In this document: one piece after another, positions 12,030 through 22,801 of the stretch
How positions within the stretch are numbered: the first letter of the stretch is position 1
Layout of the letters: each line of letters opens with the position of its first letter
Origin: Schistocephalus solidus
Taxonomy: Eukaryota; Platyhelminthes; Cestoda; Diphyllobothriidea; Diphyllobothriidae
Direction of reading: 5' to 3'
Length of the DNA: 64,000 nucleotides
Assembly: GCA_017591395.1 (NCBI GenBank)
Contig: WEDG01003494.1
Span: 62,001-126,000 of the forward strand
Program-made: the position numbers and the translations under genes
Notes under the pieces: generated by a model
Databases searched by the model: none
Seen by the model: the letters and a program-made list of their open reading frames with translations, nothing else
What the model was told of the DNA's origin: nothing

Positions 12030-13329
12030 GCTGTGAAGCAATTCCCTCAGCATTTATAGATCTATTTTTTCTTTTTTTTCTTACAATATACGCTTAATAT
12101 TAAACAAAATTTCGCATAACACGTTTTCTGCATGTGGAAGGGGAATAGCTTGAGAGTCTGACAGTCGCTTGGTCCGATAATTATAATTTGGTCGTTCTAA
12201 TTAAGCGATAAAAAGAGTTAAAACGTAGATGGAGAGGAAAAACCCCTACTAGGAGTGAATTAAGGGTGGGAGCCGTTTTTAAGCCAAGTAAAGAAATAAC
12301 CCGTACAACTGTACTGCAAGCTTTCATAATTTTTAAGTATCTCGAAAATTCGATATCACCTCGATAAACATCTGCCGGACAAAATTGCTGTAGACTCGAT
12401 ACACCTATAGCGAAAAATAAACATCGCCCCGCTATCGGCTCGATATAAGCTTGCTTCTAGGGAAACAGGACCAGAATCATGCCAGCCTAGCGCGAAGTCG
12501 AACGCGTCCAGCTCGGTAGGGATGAAGAAACTGCTCGGTGATGTCTGAAAGTTCGTTTCGCGGAGGTTGCGCATAGCATTTCTTAGTCATTGACATCCTG
12601 AAAAACCAGTTACAGTCAAATGTCGAATTTTTTACGAACGCTAACCCTATAAACCCCGCCCCACAGGCTTTTTACCTTAAAATACTCTTCGCCTGTGGTC
12701 CCACTTTCTGGAGTTCATTTCCATCAACAGAGATTATGGAGACATGGTAACCGCAGTACACTTAGAGCTCAAAATGGCCTTCAACAATTACTCCCGCAAA
12801 TGAATAACAATTAATCTATTAAGTCAAAGGATTCGCCCTCCCCGCTTACTAAGTTTCTTTAATCCAAACTCCAAAAAAGATAGCAATTAGTGCATATTCT
12901 AAACGTTGTATAACAACAACTTCCTACTACCATTGTGTTATTTCAGGACTTCATCGTAGGTTTTTTTCTTTTTCGCATACATATTCAGGGTCTTGGCTAA
13001 AACTTTTTTTATGCGGATGACCTTAACTTAACATACGACTATAACTAGCATACAGTAAAAAATATGCACAGGGGAAAATTTAAAAGCTTAATGAATGGAG
13101 TGCTCAACGGCAAATGATATTTCTACCAACCAAATGCCATCTCATGTTCTTTGTTCCTCAAAAATCCCATAGTTATCGGTGATTATGGAATAAAAGAATA
13201 ACCGTCAATAAAACCTTACGTCCACGCTATACAAACATGCACGACTTATATCCCATGTAAAAAAATTCACTGAAATCCACTTCTTTACGTGGATTCATAT
13301 ATAAAAATTTCCCTTTTATTATTAATTTA
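12030..13329. other. Unannotated intergenic DNA
   Basis: AT-rich DNA with no motif-bearing reading frame or repeat recognised. It ends where the family B 3' end begins. Confidence 0.4.
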
Positions 13330-16185
13330 ATTATATATTTATTGCCAGTTTACAGCCAAGGTCAAAAGGGATATACGGTAGGGGGGACGAGCTGACAGGG
13401 AAAAAAACTCCTGATCATTCTTTATAATGTTTTCAGGAGAAAAAAACTGCAGCTTATTGAACGGATTAAAGCTAGGACAGGGAAGTTTTGACACAGGTGC
13501 CCGGTGTAGTACTTCTCCTTTCATTGTTGTGGATCAGGTATTCTGTACTAGCAGCAGGTATGCCGGCGAATGGCTGCTCACTGTCGACTGAGGAATAACC
13601 CGATTACGGACTGCCTTCAGCAAGAAGTCCGGCACCGGATTCAGAGTCCGTTGACGCCATCAGAACGGAAGAGAGCTTCCAGAGAATCAGCACCCAAAAT
13701 TCGTGGAAGGTGTCCTGAATGTAGAAAACTAGTGACAGCTCTCGTAAACAAAGGAAAGTTTTGCTGAATTTTAATACTTCTGGGTAGTTTATTCCAGATT
13801 GTTATCGCGTTTACCGAAAAACTGACGGTATCTAACGGTGCGTGCCAAAGGAAAAAATAGGAATACGTCTCTATGATTGGTGCGCCAAGAGTGGTCGAGC
13901 TGCCTCAGGGATGTAAGGGGGTAAAATGTACAACTATTTATAAGTTTAACCAGTAAAAAATAGTCCCTTCTGTAAGCTACGAAGCCACAATGGGTCGAGG
14001 CTTGTAAGCTCACAGCATTGATGGTCGGACAGGATTCTGTGCTCTGAAGTAAAAACTCTTTTAGTAAAGAAGTGCTGGACTAATTCTATCTTCCTCCGTT
14101 CGTTCGCGTGCAGAAGGCGAAATAAAAACGAACAGTATTCCAGACTAGATCTTACATACATTTTATAAAGGCTTGTCCTAATATTGACGACTTTAAAATT
14201 TCGGAGAATAGACCCAGTGGTTTGGCGTGCTTTCGAGTCAATCAGGGTGCAGAGCTCTGACAGATTAAGACTACTAGAATATGATATGCCCAGATCCTTT
14301 ATAACTCTGGGCACATTAAGGTCATGACCGTCTATGCTATGTTGGGGCTGATGGTTGTCACCACTAACCATAACGGAGCACTTGTGTCAAGAAAGCGAAA
14401 GGCGCCATGTGCGACACTACTGAGCGAAGGCTTGAAGATCCTTTTTTTAATAACCCACTCACGATTTGGCGATCAGCCAGTTTATATCGATAGGCAACTT
14501 TTAAATCATCAGCATACGTAAAGGGCCTAGCATACTGAAAACAATCAGGAAGATCGTTCACAAAAAGGTAAAATAGAAGCGGGCCGAGTACGCTACCCTG
14601 AATAACTCCACTCCTCACGTTCGTGGGGTTGGATATAACATCGGAAATTTTAACTCGCTGTGCGCGAGCATTCAAATAGGAGGATATTTAATTCAGAAGC
14701 TTGTTACCAATGCCGAAGGAGGTAAGTTTCAGCATAAGGAGATCATGATCAACACGATCAAAAGCCTTCATGAAGTCGAAATAAACGGTGGTAATTGCAA
14801 ACCACTATCTCTAAATTGTAGCACATGATCAAAGTAAGAGAGCTGGCAGGTGTCACAGGACCTTTTTTCGATAAACCCATACTGAACCGCATTACGTAGG
14901 TTATTCTCTGTTAGGTGACGCATCATCTTGTCTTTAATCAAGGTCTCTAATATATATGTGGCTGCTGGCACTGTATTTATTGGCCTAAAGTCGTCGAATG
15001 ACGTAGTTTGGTTGTGTTTGGGTAAAGACGGAATGTGCGATTCCTTTCATAAAATAGGGAAGGTTTCACTTTCAAGAGCAAGATTAAATATCTTATACAG
15101 TAGTGACGGAATTATATCATTTGCATCCGCCTTTAGAACGCTGACCGGGACGCCATCTGGTCCAGGACTGTAAGCTTGACGAGAACGCCGAATGGCTACG
15201 GTCACGTCCCAGAGGGTAAAAGTTATGTTTTCGAGGACGTTACCGGTCCAAACCCGGATGTTTGGAAAGGGGGCGACCGAATGTTCACTAAACGTTCTAG
15301 ACAAGAACGCGTTGAAGCTATCAGCCGTCAACTTAGCGTCAGCTATAGGGTTTCAAAAAGCGTCTCGAAGTACAGGGTACTGCCTTTTTCTCTGCGCTTT
15401 TAATGCGCGCGAAAAGAGTTTTTCAACATTTAACGAAGGGTTTTTGGCAAATTTAACCTCTTCAGCTAGTCATTTTTTGTCAGAGAGTCTCTTAGCCTGT
15501 TTAATGATTTGTTGGATCAAGGGCAAGACGGAAGTGTCATTTAGTAGATGAAAACGACGCGAGAGTCAACGCAGTCTACGGCGGAAAGATAAAGGGAGGT
15601 AGACTTCCTCCTTGAAATTAATTATTTTCGTACGGGGAACAAAATTAGAAATTAGTGGACTTAGAACTTGGTAGAATGTTTCAGTACAAACATTCACATC
15701 CAAACATAGAAAGAAGTTAGTCTAATCGTGGGAATTAAGATGTGTTAGTAATTCCCCCCATATTTGCTGATCATAAATCGTGGAAAAACTATATTTTTTA
15801 GAAAACGTTTCATCAGCCTCGACTTCTAGTGAAGAAAGCACTATAGCATGGTCTGAACTTTCAAGTTGGTCTAAAGGTGAAACTGACAATGGCTGACAAT
15901 CTCTGCAGAAAATGAGATCAAGTATGCTTGATCCTTGGGTGGGAAAATCAACTAACTGTTTCCAAATGCCAGTATATATGGCCTCGAGCAAGTTTTCGCA
16001 ATTTACAGTTCCGGAAGGTGGAAACGAATGAACTTCAGGAAGATTTAAATCACCTGCATTCAAGCAGTACTTCAGATTAAGGCCAACTGTGGCATGAAAT
16101 ACCTGTGAGAGACGAAGATCGTAATCCTCGCTTGCGTTTGGGGGGCGATAGACACAACTAACGAGTAAAGAGAGTTATCTTTAAA
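13330..16185 (-). mobile_element. LINE family B (CR1/Jockey-like), 5'-truncated in the endonuclease
   Basis: Minus strand. It begins inside the endonuclease at about 16,185 (CVYRPPNASEDYD, then DLNLPEVHS, SSILDLIFC, SSDHAIVL). It continues through a linker to the RT: PGPDGVPVSVLKAD at about 15,170; EKRSCDTCQLSYFDHVLQFR at about 14,840; SGVIQGSVLGPLLFYLFVND at about 14,590; and an intact catalytic FTYADDLKVAY at about 14,520. The C-terminus (LEYCSFLFRLLHANERRKIE, SLDPLWLRSLQKG) runs to about 13,790 and the 3' UTR to 13,330. Several frameshifts break ORF2 into at least five pieces. The retained YADD suggests it is a younger copy than LINE D. Confidence 0.8.
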
Positions 16186-16190
16186 TACGT

Positions 16191-16637
16191 TTAAATATAC
16201 AATTTTACAAACTCAAGGCAGCAAGATTCGATTGTGAGGATTGATTGGTTGGCAGCTGCGTTGCTCTCACATAAACGAGCCCACAAATGAATCTGTGCAA
16301 GCTGGTAAGGTAATCGATCGGATAGTTTGATTGCTTGTGTGCGCGCACTCTGCAGCACCACATCCTGCTCTGCCACGACGTCGTGCGTATGTCGTCTTTG
16401 TCGTCTGAGTATTGTTGGTAACAACAATCGACCTGCCGTAAAACTAATATCCAATCGAAACTGATGATTTTGCCCAGACCGCGAGATCAATGAAATCATG
16501 TGAAATGAACGAGTTGGCAGAAAAGACCCCATCGGCAACTTCGTTTTTCCCATCGAACAGCTTGACATCTTAAACGGATTCGTCATCTTCTTAAGATGAT
16601 ATGATTTGTTCGGCATTGGAATTGCACGGCGCACCAA
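16191..16637 (-). CDS. Open reading frame of 148 codons, unknown
   Basis: An uninterrupted minus-strand frame lies directly 5' of the truncated LINE B copy. It is rich in Arg, Ser and Gln, with no signal peptide, membrane segment or motif I can name. It does not resemble the endonuclease sequence expected at the 5' side of LINE B, so the LINE probably stops at about 16,185 and this is flanking DNA. A chance open frame is the simplest reading. Confidence 0.15.
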   Translation of the reverse strand: MVRRAIPMPNKSYHLKKMTNPFKMSSCSMGKTKLPMGSFLPTRSFHMISLISRSGQNHQFRLDISFTAGRLLLPTILRRQRRHTHDVVAEQDVVLQSARTQAIKLSDRLPYQLAQIHLWARLCESNAAANQSILTIESCCLEFVKLYI

Positions 16638-16904
16638 AGTATGATGACACTCTGAAAGAGACGAGAAGGCACGCAGTGACCTTTTAATAGATCTCTCTTA
16701 AATGCGATGGCCTCCAGGGTTTGTAAAAAGAATTTTACAATACATTCAGTCTTAGACTCATTTGGATAATTAGAATCCAAAATGGTCTAAATTTTCTCTT
16801 CAACGTCACACATGACCATGAGATACTCAGAATGCCAACAAACAGACTATGCCAACAAACCATAACATAAATAAGTTGTTTTCTTTAAATAAATCGTTGT
16901 TTTT

Positions 16905-18195
16905 AATGCCAGTTTGTAGGTAAAGTCAAAAGAAATATACAATGGGGAGCGAGCTAGCAGTAAAAACTCCTGGGGTAATATGGTTTCTAGTGTTTTTCGG
17001 TAATTTAGTTTATTCAGGCAAAAAATCCCCGCTACTCGTTGGATGATAGCATTTTGGAACAAAGAAGGCTTGGCGCAAGTGCAGTGTGTTTCTAGTCTCC
17101 CTTCCTTTTCATGGAACCTGGATTCTGCACCAGACAAGGGTGCATCGGCAGATGGTTTCTCACTTTCGGCTGAAAAATTCACTGTTTACTTGCTGCAGCG
17201 TCAGTACCGTTGCCCTCAATATAAGACCTGGGACCGGGCTCAGAGCCTGTGCACTCCATCGGTCCGAATGATAGATTCGACCGTTTCGCCACCCAGAATT
17301 CCTAGCAGATATTCTAAATGCTGAAAACTAGCGATATTTCTTAACACAGGATAAATTTTCTGGATTTTTATATTCTTGGGAAGTTTATTCAATATTGATA
17401 TGACGTTTACCGTAAAGTTGAAGATACCTAACTGTGCGTGCGATTGGAAGAAAAAGAAAGACATTGCGATTACTGTTATGCCGAGAGTAGTCAATTGTAC
17501 AACCAGTGTACGACTGGTTAAAAGCTTAACCAGGGAAAAGAGTCTCTGCTGTAATCAACGAAACCACGAGGAATCCATTTTGATAAATCCACCATATTGT
17601 TGATACGTCAGCTTACGGTGCTCCGATGATAAAACTCTTTTAGTAAAAAATGCTGGACTCATACTATTTTTTTCCGTTCACTAGCACACAGAAGGCTAAA
17701 TAAACATGAGCAGTATTCCAGGCCAGATCCCACGTACATTTTATAAAGACGGATTCTAAAATCAATAATTTTAAAATTTTGGAAAATAAACCCGGTAGCT
17801 CTGCTTGCTTTGGAGACAATCAGGGCGCAATGCTCTGAAAGATTAAAAACATTGGAATATAATATGCCCACATCCTTAACAATTCCGGGCAAATTTTCGT
17901 CATGACCATCTATGCTTACCTGAGGCTGATGCTCGTCACCAACAACCATAACAGAGTATTTGTGTCAATAAATGGAAAGGGTGCCATGTGCAGCACCACT
18001 GGACAGAGGCCTTGAGATCGTTTTTAAGAGTTCGATTATGACGTTACAATCCACTGGTTTTTATTGATAGGTAACGTTCATATCATCGGTATACAGAAAG
18101 GCTTGCCATTCTAAACAAATTCGGTACATTCTTGACAAAACGGCAAAATAAAAGCGGTCTCAGCTCAATACCCTGAAGAACGAGGTCAAGGTCAA
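16905..18195 (-). mobile_element. LINE family B, 5'-truncated copy
   Basis: The 3' UTR words of family B occur at 16,905-17,030 in diverged form (ATGCCAGTTTGTAGGTAAAG, AAAAACTCCTG). The C-terminal RT frame is open at 17,949-17,659 (DGHDENLPGIVKDVGILYSN, ASRATGFIFQNFKII, LEYCSCLFSLLCASERKKI). The upstream part to about 18,195 still shows the VLGPLLF-to-YADD zone in decayed form. It points away from the plus-strand elements that start near 18.4 kb, so the two lie head to head. Confidence 0.65.
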
Positions 18196-18415
18196 GGCGC
18201 GCAGGTCGATTTTTGAAAGCCAAGTGAAATCTCAAATTTTGAACGCATCGCTTCGTTTCTTGCTCACGTTATTGGCTAAATTTTTGATAAAGGTTTTGCA
18301 TTTCTAACCCTTAATAACAATAAGTTATTTGCAGTAAGCATTTTTATGTCAGCATATCAACCAGTTTGAAATCAATAGCAGCATTAATTTTTTTACCCTG
18401 TGTATCCTGCGTAGA

Positions 18416-19496
18416 TTGCACTCATATTTTAGACGAAGGATGAAACCAACAACCTCAATTCCTCGTAAACGTCCTGTCTCGGGCCCCAAGCGTTGCTTGA
18501 TTATGCCTAGTAAGCTCAACATTGATTCAAATATGCAACCCATAGTTAAAGCTAAACAGTTAGATCTGTCCGCTTTACAGAACTGCAATGACTTCATGAT
18601 GACGTTTGGATCTATTGTATCTATACTAAGCAACCTGTTCTATGGAACCATATCCAATGTTCCCTCTCAGGATGGCAGACGTCTTGATTCGCTTGTTCAC
18701 TTGGTCGCCAGCGAGGCTTTTGACAGACAGAAACGTAATCATAATTTTCTCCTAAAAAATGCTCCCATAAACAGACGCCCAGTTGACATTGCTATGGTCT
18801 TTTTGTTCTCGGTTGGTTTCAACTACAAAATAGTGGAAGCAAAACGCCTCTATTCGCGTAGCCAGAATCCTCCTATCTTATTTAAATTGTTTTCAACAAT
18901 TGAGGTGGACTCAATATTTGGTCAACGAGGCCGCACTTCTCGTTATTTGGAAATGACAAAATGTTTCCACTGTCGAGATCTTGCACAAATGAAGCGGAGA
19001 AACAGATACTTCCTATCATCAAATTCTCAACCTAATATTCACAAGTCAGGTCATATTTCCACTTACCTCAATGCGCCGGTTATTAATCTCCTCAAAGGTC
19101 CGGTTTGGTCAGCCCCTCCACTCCACCTTCTACTTCGTTTTCCCCACGGCCGATCAATGAAATTTCCCGGGCTTTTATCCCACCTATAATGTCCGCAACC
19201 CCGTCTAAAGCATTTATACTGCCTAACCCATCTAAAGCACTTAGACTGACAGCTTCCCCATTTAAACGCAGTTCTCCGGGCCTCTCCGTGACATTTCTCA
19301 GGCCACATCGCATAAAATGCGTAATTCAAATACAAAATCCACTATCATCTCTATTTCATGACAGCTTATTTAACCTTCCACAAACTAGCTCGTCCTATTA
19401 CCACACGGATCATCCTATACCCCCAATTAAACCACCTAGGGCAAGTCGTCCGAAGGAAATTTATCCAATCCAAACCGAAAAGTAAGGTAGCCCAGT
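18416..19496 (+). mobile_element. LINE ORF1-like protein (long open frame)
   Basis: The open frame at 18,416-19,189 is 257 codons without a stop. A second frame at 19,105-19,485 continues the Pro/Ser-rich C-terminus after an apparent frameshift. The middle (DRQKRNHNFLLKNAPINRRP, IVEAKRLYSRSQNPPILFKL) fits the ORF1p pattern of CR1-type LINEs: a DRQ-R-N-(I/L)-hydrophobic block, then K/R-R-L, then P-(I/L)-LF. A CFHCRDL segment follows. It would act as a nucleic-acid-binding partner of EN-RT. It sits just upstream of a family B RT but is separated from it by a sliver of LINE D (19,497-19,538), so it is not simply the ORF1 of that copy. First in-frame ATG chosen; the true start may lie upstream. 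Confidence 0.5.
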
Positions 19497-19538
19497 TCGT
19501 GAGAGCATAAGTAGATCAGTGTTGATTTTATCAACGTC
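19497..19538 (-). mobile_element. Sliver of LINE D isolated by a later insertion
   Basis: About 42 bp (GAGAGCATAAGTAGATCAGT and the following bases to AACG) are the reverse complement of sequence found uninterrupted in LINE D2 at about 28,505-28,545. The same LINE D copy resumes on the other side of the plus-strand LINE B, at about 21,400. This places LINE B inside LINE D1. D2 sequence shows that roughly 10 bp are missing at the junction. Confidence 0.65.
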
Positions 19539-21390
19539 AATCTTGCAGTCCTGGACCAGATGGCGTCCTGGTCAGCGTTCTAAAGGCGGATGCAAACGAT
19601 ATTTTTCCGTCCCTTCTGTATAAGATATTTAATCTTGCTCTTGAAAGTGAAACTTTCCCTATTTTATGGAAGGAATCGCACATACTGCCTATTGCGAAAC
19701 ACAGCTGACCTACGTCATTTGACGACTTTAGGCCAATAAATACACTACCAGCAGTCTCGAAGATCTTAGAGACCTTGATCAAAGACAAGATGAGGCGTCA
19801 CCTAACAGAGAATAACCTACTTAATGCGGCTCAACGTGGGTTTCTCGAAAAAGGTCTTGTGACACCTGCCAGCTCTCTTTCTTTGATCATGTGCTACAAT
19901 CTAGAGACAGCGGTTTTGCAATTTACACCGTTTACTTCGATTTCATGAAGGCTTTTAATCGTGTTGACCATGATCTCCTACTGCTGAAACTTGCCTCCTT
20001 CGGCATAGGTAACAAGCTTCTGAACTTAATATCCTCCTATTTGAACGCTCGCGCACAACTGGTTAACATTTCTGATGTTATCTCCAACCCCACGCATGTG
20101 AGGAGCGGAGTTGTTCAGGGCATCATGCTCGGCCCGCTTCTATTTTGCCTCTTTGTCAACGATGTTCCTGATTGTTTTCAGTATGGTAGGCCGTTTATGT
20201 ACGCTGACGATTTAAAAGTTGCCTATCGATATAAACCGGTCGATTGCAACATTGTGCTTGAGCTCTTAAAAAGGATCTTCAGGCCTTCGCTCAGTGGTGT
20301 CGCATATGGCGCCTTTCACTTTCTTGACACAAGTGCTCCGTTATGGTTATTGGTGACAACCATCAGCCCCACTTAGCATAGACGGTCATGACCTAAATGT
20401 GCCCGGAGTAATAAACGATCTGGGCATATCATATTCTAGTAGTCTTAATCTGTCAGAGCACTGCGCCCTGATTGCCCAGAAACCACGCCAAACTACTGGG
20501 TTTATTCTCAGAAATTTTAAAACGTCAACATTAGAATCAGCCTCTATAAAATATATGTCAGGCCTAGTCTGGAATACTGTTCGTTTCTATTTAGCCTTCT
20601 GTACGCTAGTGAACGAAAGAAGATAGAATCAGTCACGCATTTCTTTACAAAAAGATTTTTCTATTCAAAACACTGAAACCTGTCCTACCAACAACGCTGT
20701 GAGCTTACAAGCCTTGACCCGCTGTGGTTTCACAGATTTCAGAAGGGACTTTTTTTACTGTTTAAACTTTTAAACTTTTACATCTCTGAGGCAGCTCGAC
20801 CACTCTCGGCGCACCAGTCATCGAGATGTATTTTTATTTCTTCCTTTGACACGCACCGTTAGAAACCGATAGTTTTTTTCGGTAAATGCTAAAGCAATCT
20901 GGAATAAGCTACCCAGAAGTATCAAAATTCAGCAAAGCTATTTCTTGTTTACCCGAGCTGTCACTATTTTTCTACATTCAGGACACCTTCAAAACCTTTT
21001 GGGTGCTGACTCTGTGGAAGCTCTCTTCGGTTCTGATGGCGTTCACGGACTCTGAATCCTGTGCCGGACTTCATGCTGAGGGCAAAATTGTTGGCTCTGC
21101 AGACCTTAATTGGCTTTTTTCTCAGTCGACAGCGAACAATGGTTCGCCGACATACCTGCTGGTGCAGAATACCAGATCCATAACACTGAATGGAGAAGTC
21201 CTTCACCGGGCACATGTGTCAACGCTTCCTTGTCCTGAAATTTATTCCCTCAATAAGCTGCAGTTTTTTCTCCTGGAAACACTTGAAACAACGATCAGTA
21301 GTTTTTTTCACTGTCAGCTTCACCCTCTACTGTATATATATATAAATTTTGACCTTGTCTGTAAACTGACAAAAAATAAATCAATATGTA
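19539..21390 (+). mobile_element. LINE family B, plus strand, 5'-truncated within RT, inserted in LINE D1
   Basis: It begins inside the RT (CSPGPDGVLVSVLKAD-type frame at 19,550), then TCQLSFFDHVLQ at about 19,870, VYFDFMKAFNRVDHDLLLLK at about 19,930, SGVVQGIMLGPLLFCLFVND at about 20,105 and an intact FMYADDLKVAYRYK at about 20,195. The C-terminus (NDLGISYSSSLNLSEHCALI, then ERRKIESV, SLDPLWFHRFQK) is split among frames to about 20,830. The 3' UTR to 21,390 is the reverse complement of the other B tails (TGACCTTGTCTGTAAACTG then AATAAATCAATA). It is flanked on both sides by LINE D1. Confidence 0.78.
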
Positions 21391-21399
21391 AATATGTAA

Positions 21400-22506
21400 C
21401 TTTTAGCGGTGTCTTAAGAAAATGAATAAATGCACTTGAGATCAACAGCGTAAACGAAATTTTTTGAATTTGTGAGTAAAGTTGAAATTTCGTTTATGTA
21501 CAGAATGAAAAGAAGGGGACCTAGAAACGTGCCTTGGAAAACGCCACTCGTGATCGGCTGAGGCGTCGAGTAGCTATTACCTACTAAAACCTTCTGGCTG
21601 CGGTTAGACAAGTAGGAACCAATGAAGTCAAGGAGAGGAGGCCGGATGCCGAGGGCTTCCAGTTTCATCAGAAGACGTCTGTGCGGTACCTTATCAAATG
21701 CTTTGCTCAGGTCAAAGTAGATCACAACCACTGACTGCTGCTCATTACGAAGGGAAGTGACGAGGTTGAGAAAAGCTAAGTAACACACATCGCATGATCT
21801 CCCAGGTAGAAAACCATATTGCGAGTCGCTTAAGAGCTTATTTTCTAAGCAAAAGTCGAGAATTTGATTAAAAATAATTTTTTCAAGAAGTTTTGCTAGA
21901 GCGGGGGTTTTGTGAACGCCTTGATAATTATTTACGTCCGAACGAGATTCCCACTTGAAGACAGGAAGAATAATAAAGATGTCATCCATGAGTCAGGAAA
22001 GAATACGTTTAAAAGATAAACTGAGAATATATGGCTAAGCAATCGGGGAAAGCTCGGCACCCTCTTAATAAATGAGTTTGGGATACCGTTAGTCCCCGAA
22101 GAGTGCGAGTTTTTCAGACGCATTATTTGCTTACAAATAAGTTCTATGGAGAAATCAATGGTGCTGATAACATTGAATGAGGATGCCTGAGACGTCGGAA
22201 CTGGTTCAGATTCCATCGTAAGATGATTTGCAAAGAATGCACTAAACAATTCTGCCTTGTCAGAGTCTTCGAGAACGAACTTTTTAGCTTCATTTAGTAA
22301 TGGAGGTATTTCATAACCTCGTTTACAGCAGGATCGACGGCGGAACAGTTGAGCAACAGATTTTGCAGAGTGTGGCTCGCTGAGTGCGCAAGATTCCCTC
22401 TCTCTGTCACGTGCAAAGTCGAATCTTAGAGGCTAATTCAAAAATCTCTGCAATCATTAGATGTTCAGATAACGAACTAGCATATTGATCTTTTAATTGC
22501 TTTCTC
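21400..22506 (-). mobile_element. LINE family D, copy D1, RT portion
   Basis: Minus strand: NSHSSGTNGIPNSFIK and LLSHIFSVYLLNVFFPDSWM (22,130-21,970), then PALAKLLEKIIFNQILDF, SQYGFLPGRSCDVCYLAF, VIYFDLSKAFDKVPHRRLLM, ITSGVFQGTFLGPLLFILYI, and a mutated catalytic box FVYAVDLK (YADD to YAVD). A frameshift divides the PDGIP-type block from the rest. The 3' side is cut by the plus-strand LINE B at about 21,395. The 5' side is cut by the CACTA-like transposon at 22,507 and resumes at 26,530. Family D has the CR1/Jockey RT layout. Confidence 0.78.
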
Positions 22507-22519
22507 CCCTAATAGCAAT
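22507..22519 (+). repeat. Left terminal inverted repeat of the CACTA-like transposon
   Basis: CCCTAATAGCAAT, followed by GAAATACGATTCG. It matches the reverse complement of the right end (26,517-26,529) except for one base, and the following ATTCG motif recurs near the right end. Confidence 0.65.
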
Positions 22520-22680
22520 GAAATACGATTCGAAGCTCGACCGGTCGTACGTCAATCGTAGCTGGAATTTGATTGGTTGCTAGTCCACCCCGATGACACG
22601 TCGCTAAGGGCGCAAAAGAATGCGCGCAGCGTTATTGGCAAATCGATCGGGCACTGAGCTGTCACTCCTGCGCACGCCGT

Positions 22681-22710
22681 GCCACGCCATGCCACGCCAT
22701 GCCACGCCAT
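22681..22710. repeat. Three tandem copies of GCCACGCCAT
   Basis: A perfect 10-bp unit occurs three times in the 5' leader of the transposase gene. No function is assigned. Confidence 0.9.
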
Positions 22711-22801
22711 TTCCTGCGCTCTCGTGCTGCAACGCGGTCGCTTAACTGCCTGCACCCCTGTTCTATCTATACTGACCGTTTTCATACGTTTTTTTTGCAG
22801 A

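Noticed and set aside
22681..22801. Transposase start upstream of 22,802, reading through the GCCACGCCAT repeats
   Set aside because: The stretch looks like a 5' leader ending in a T-rich tract and AG, and the repeat-derived residues have no counterpart in such proteins.
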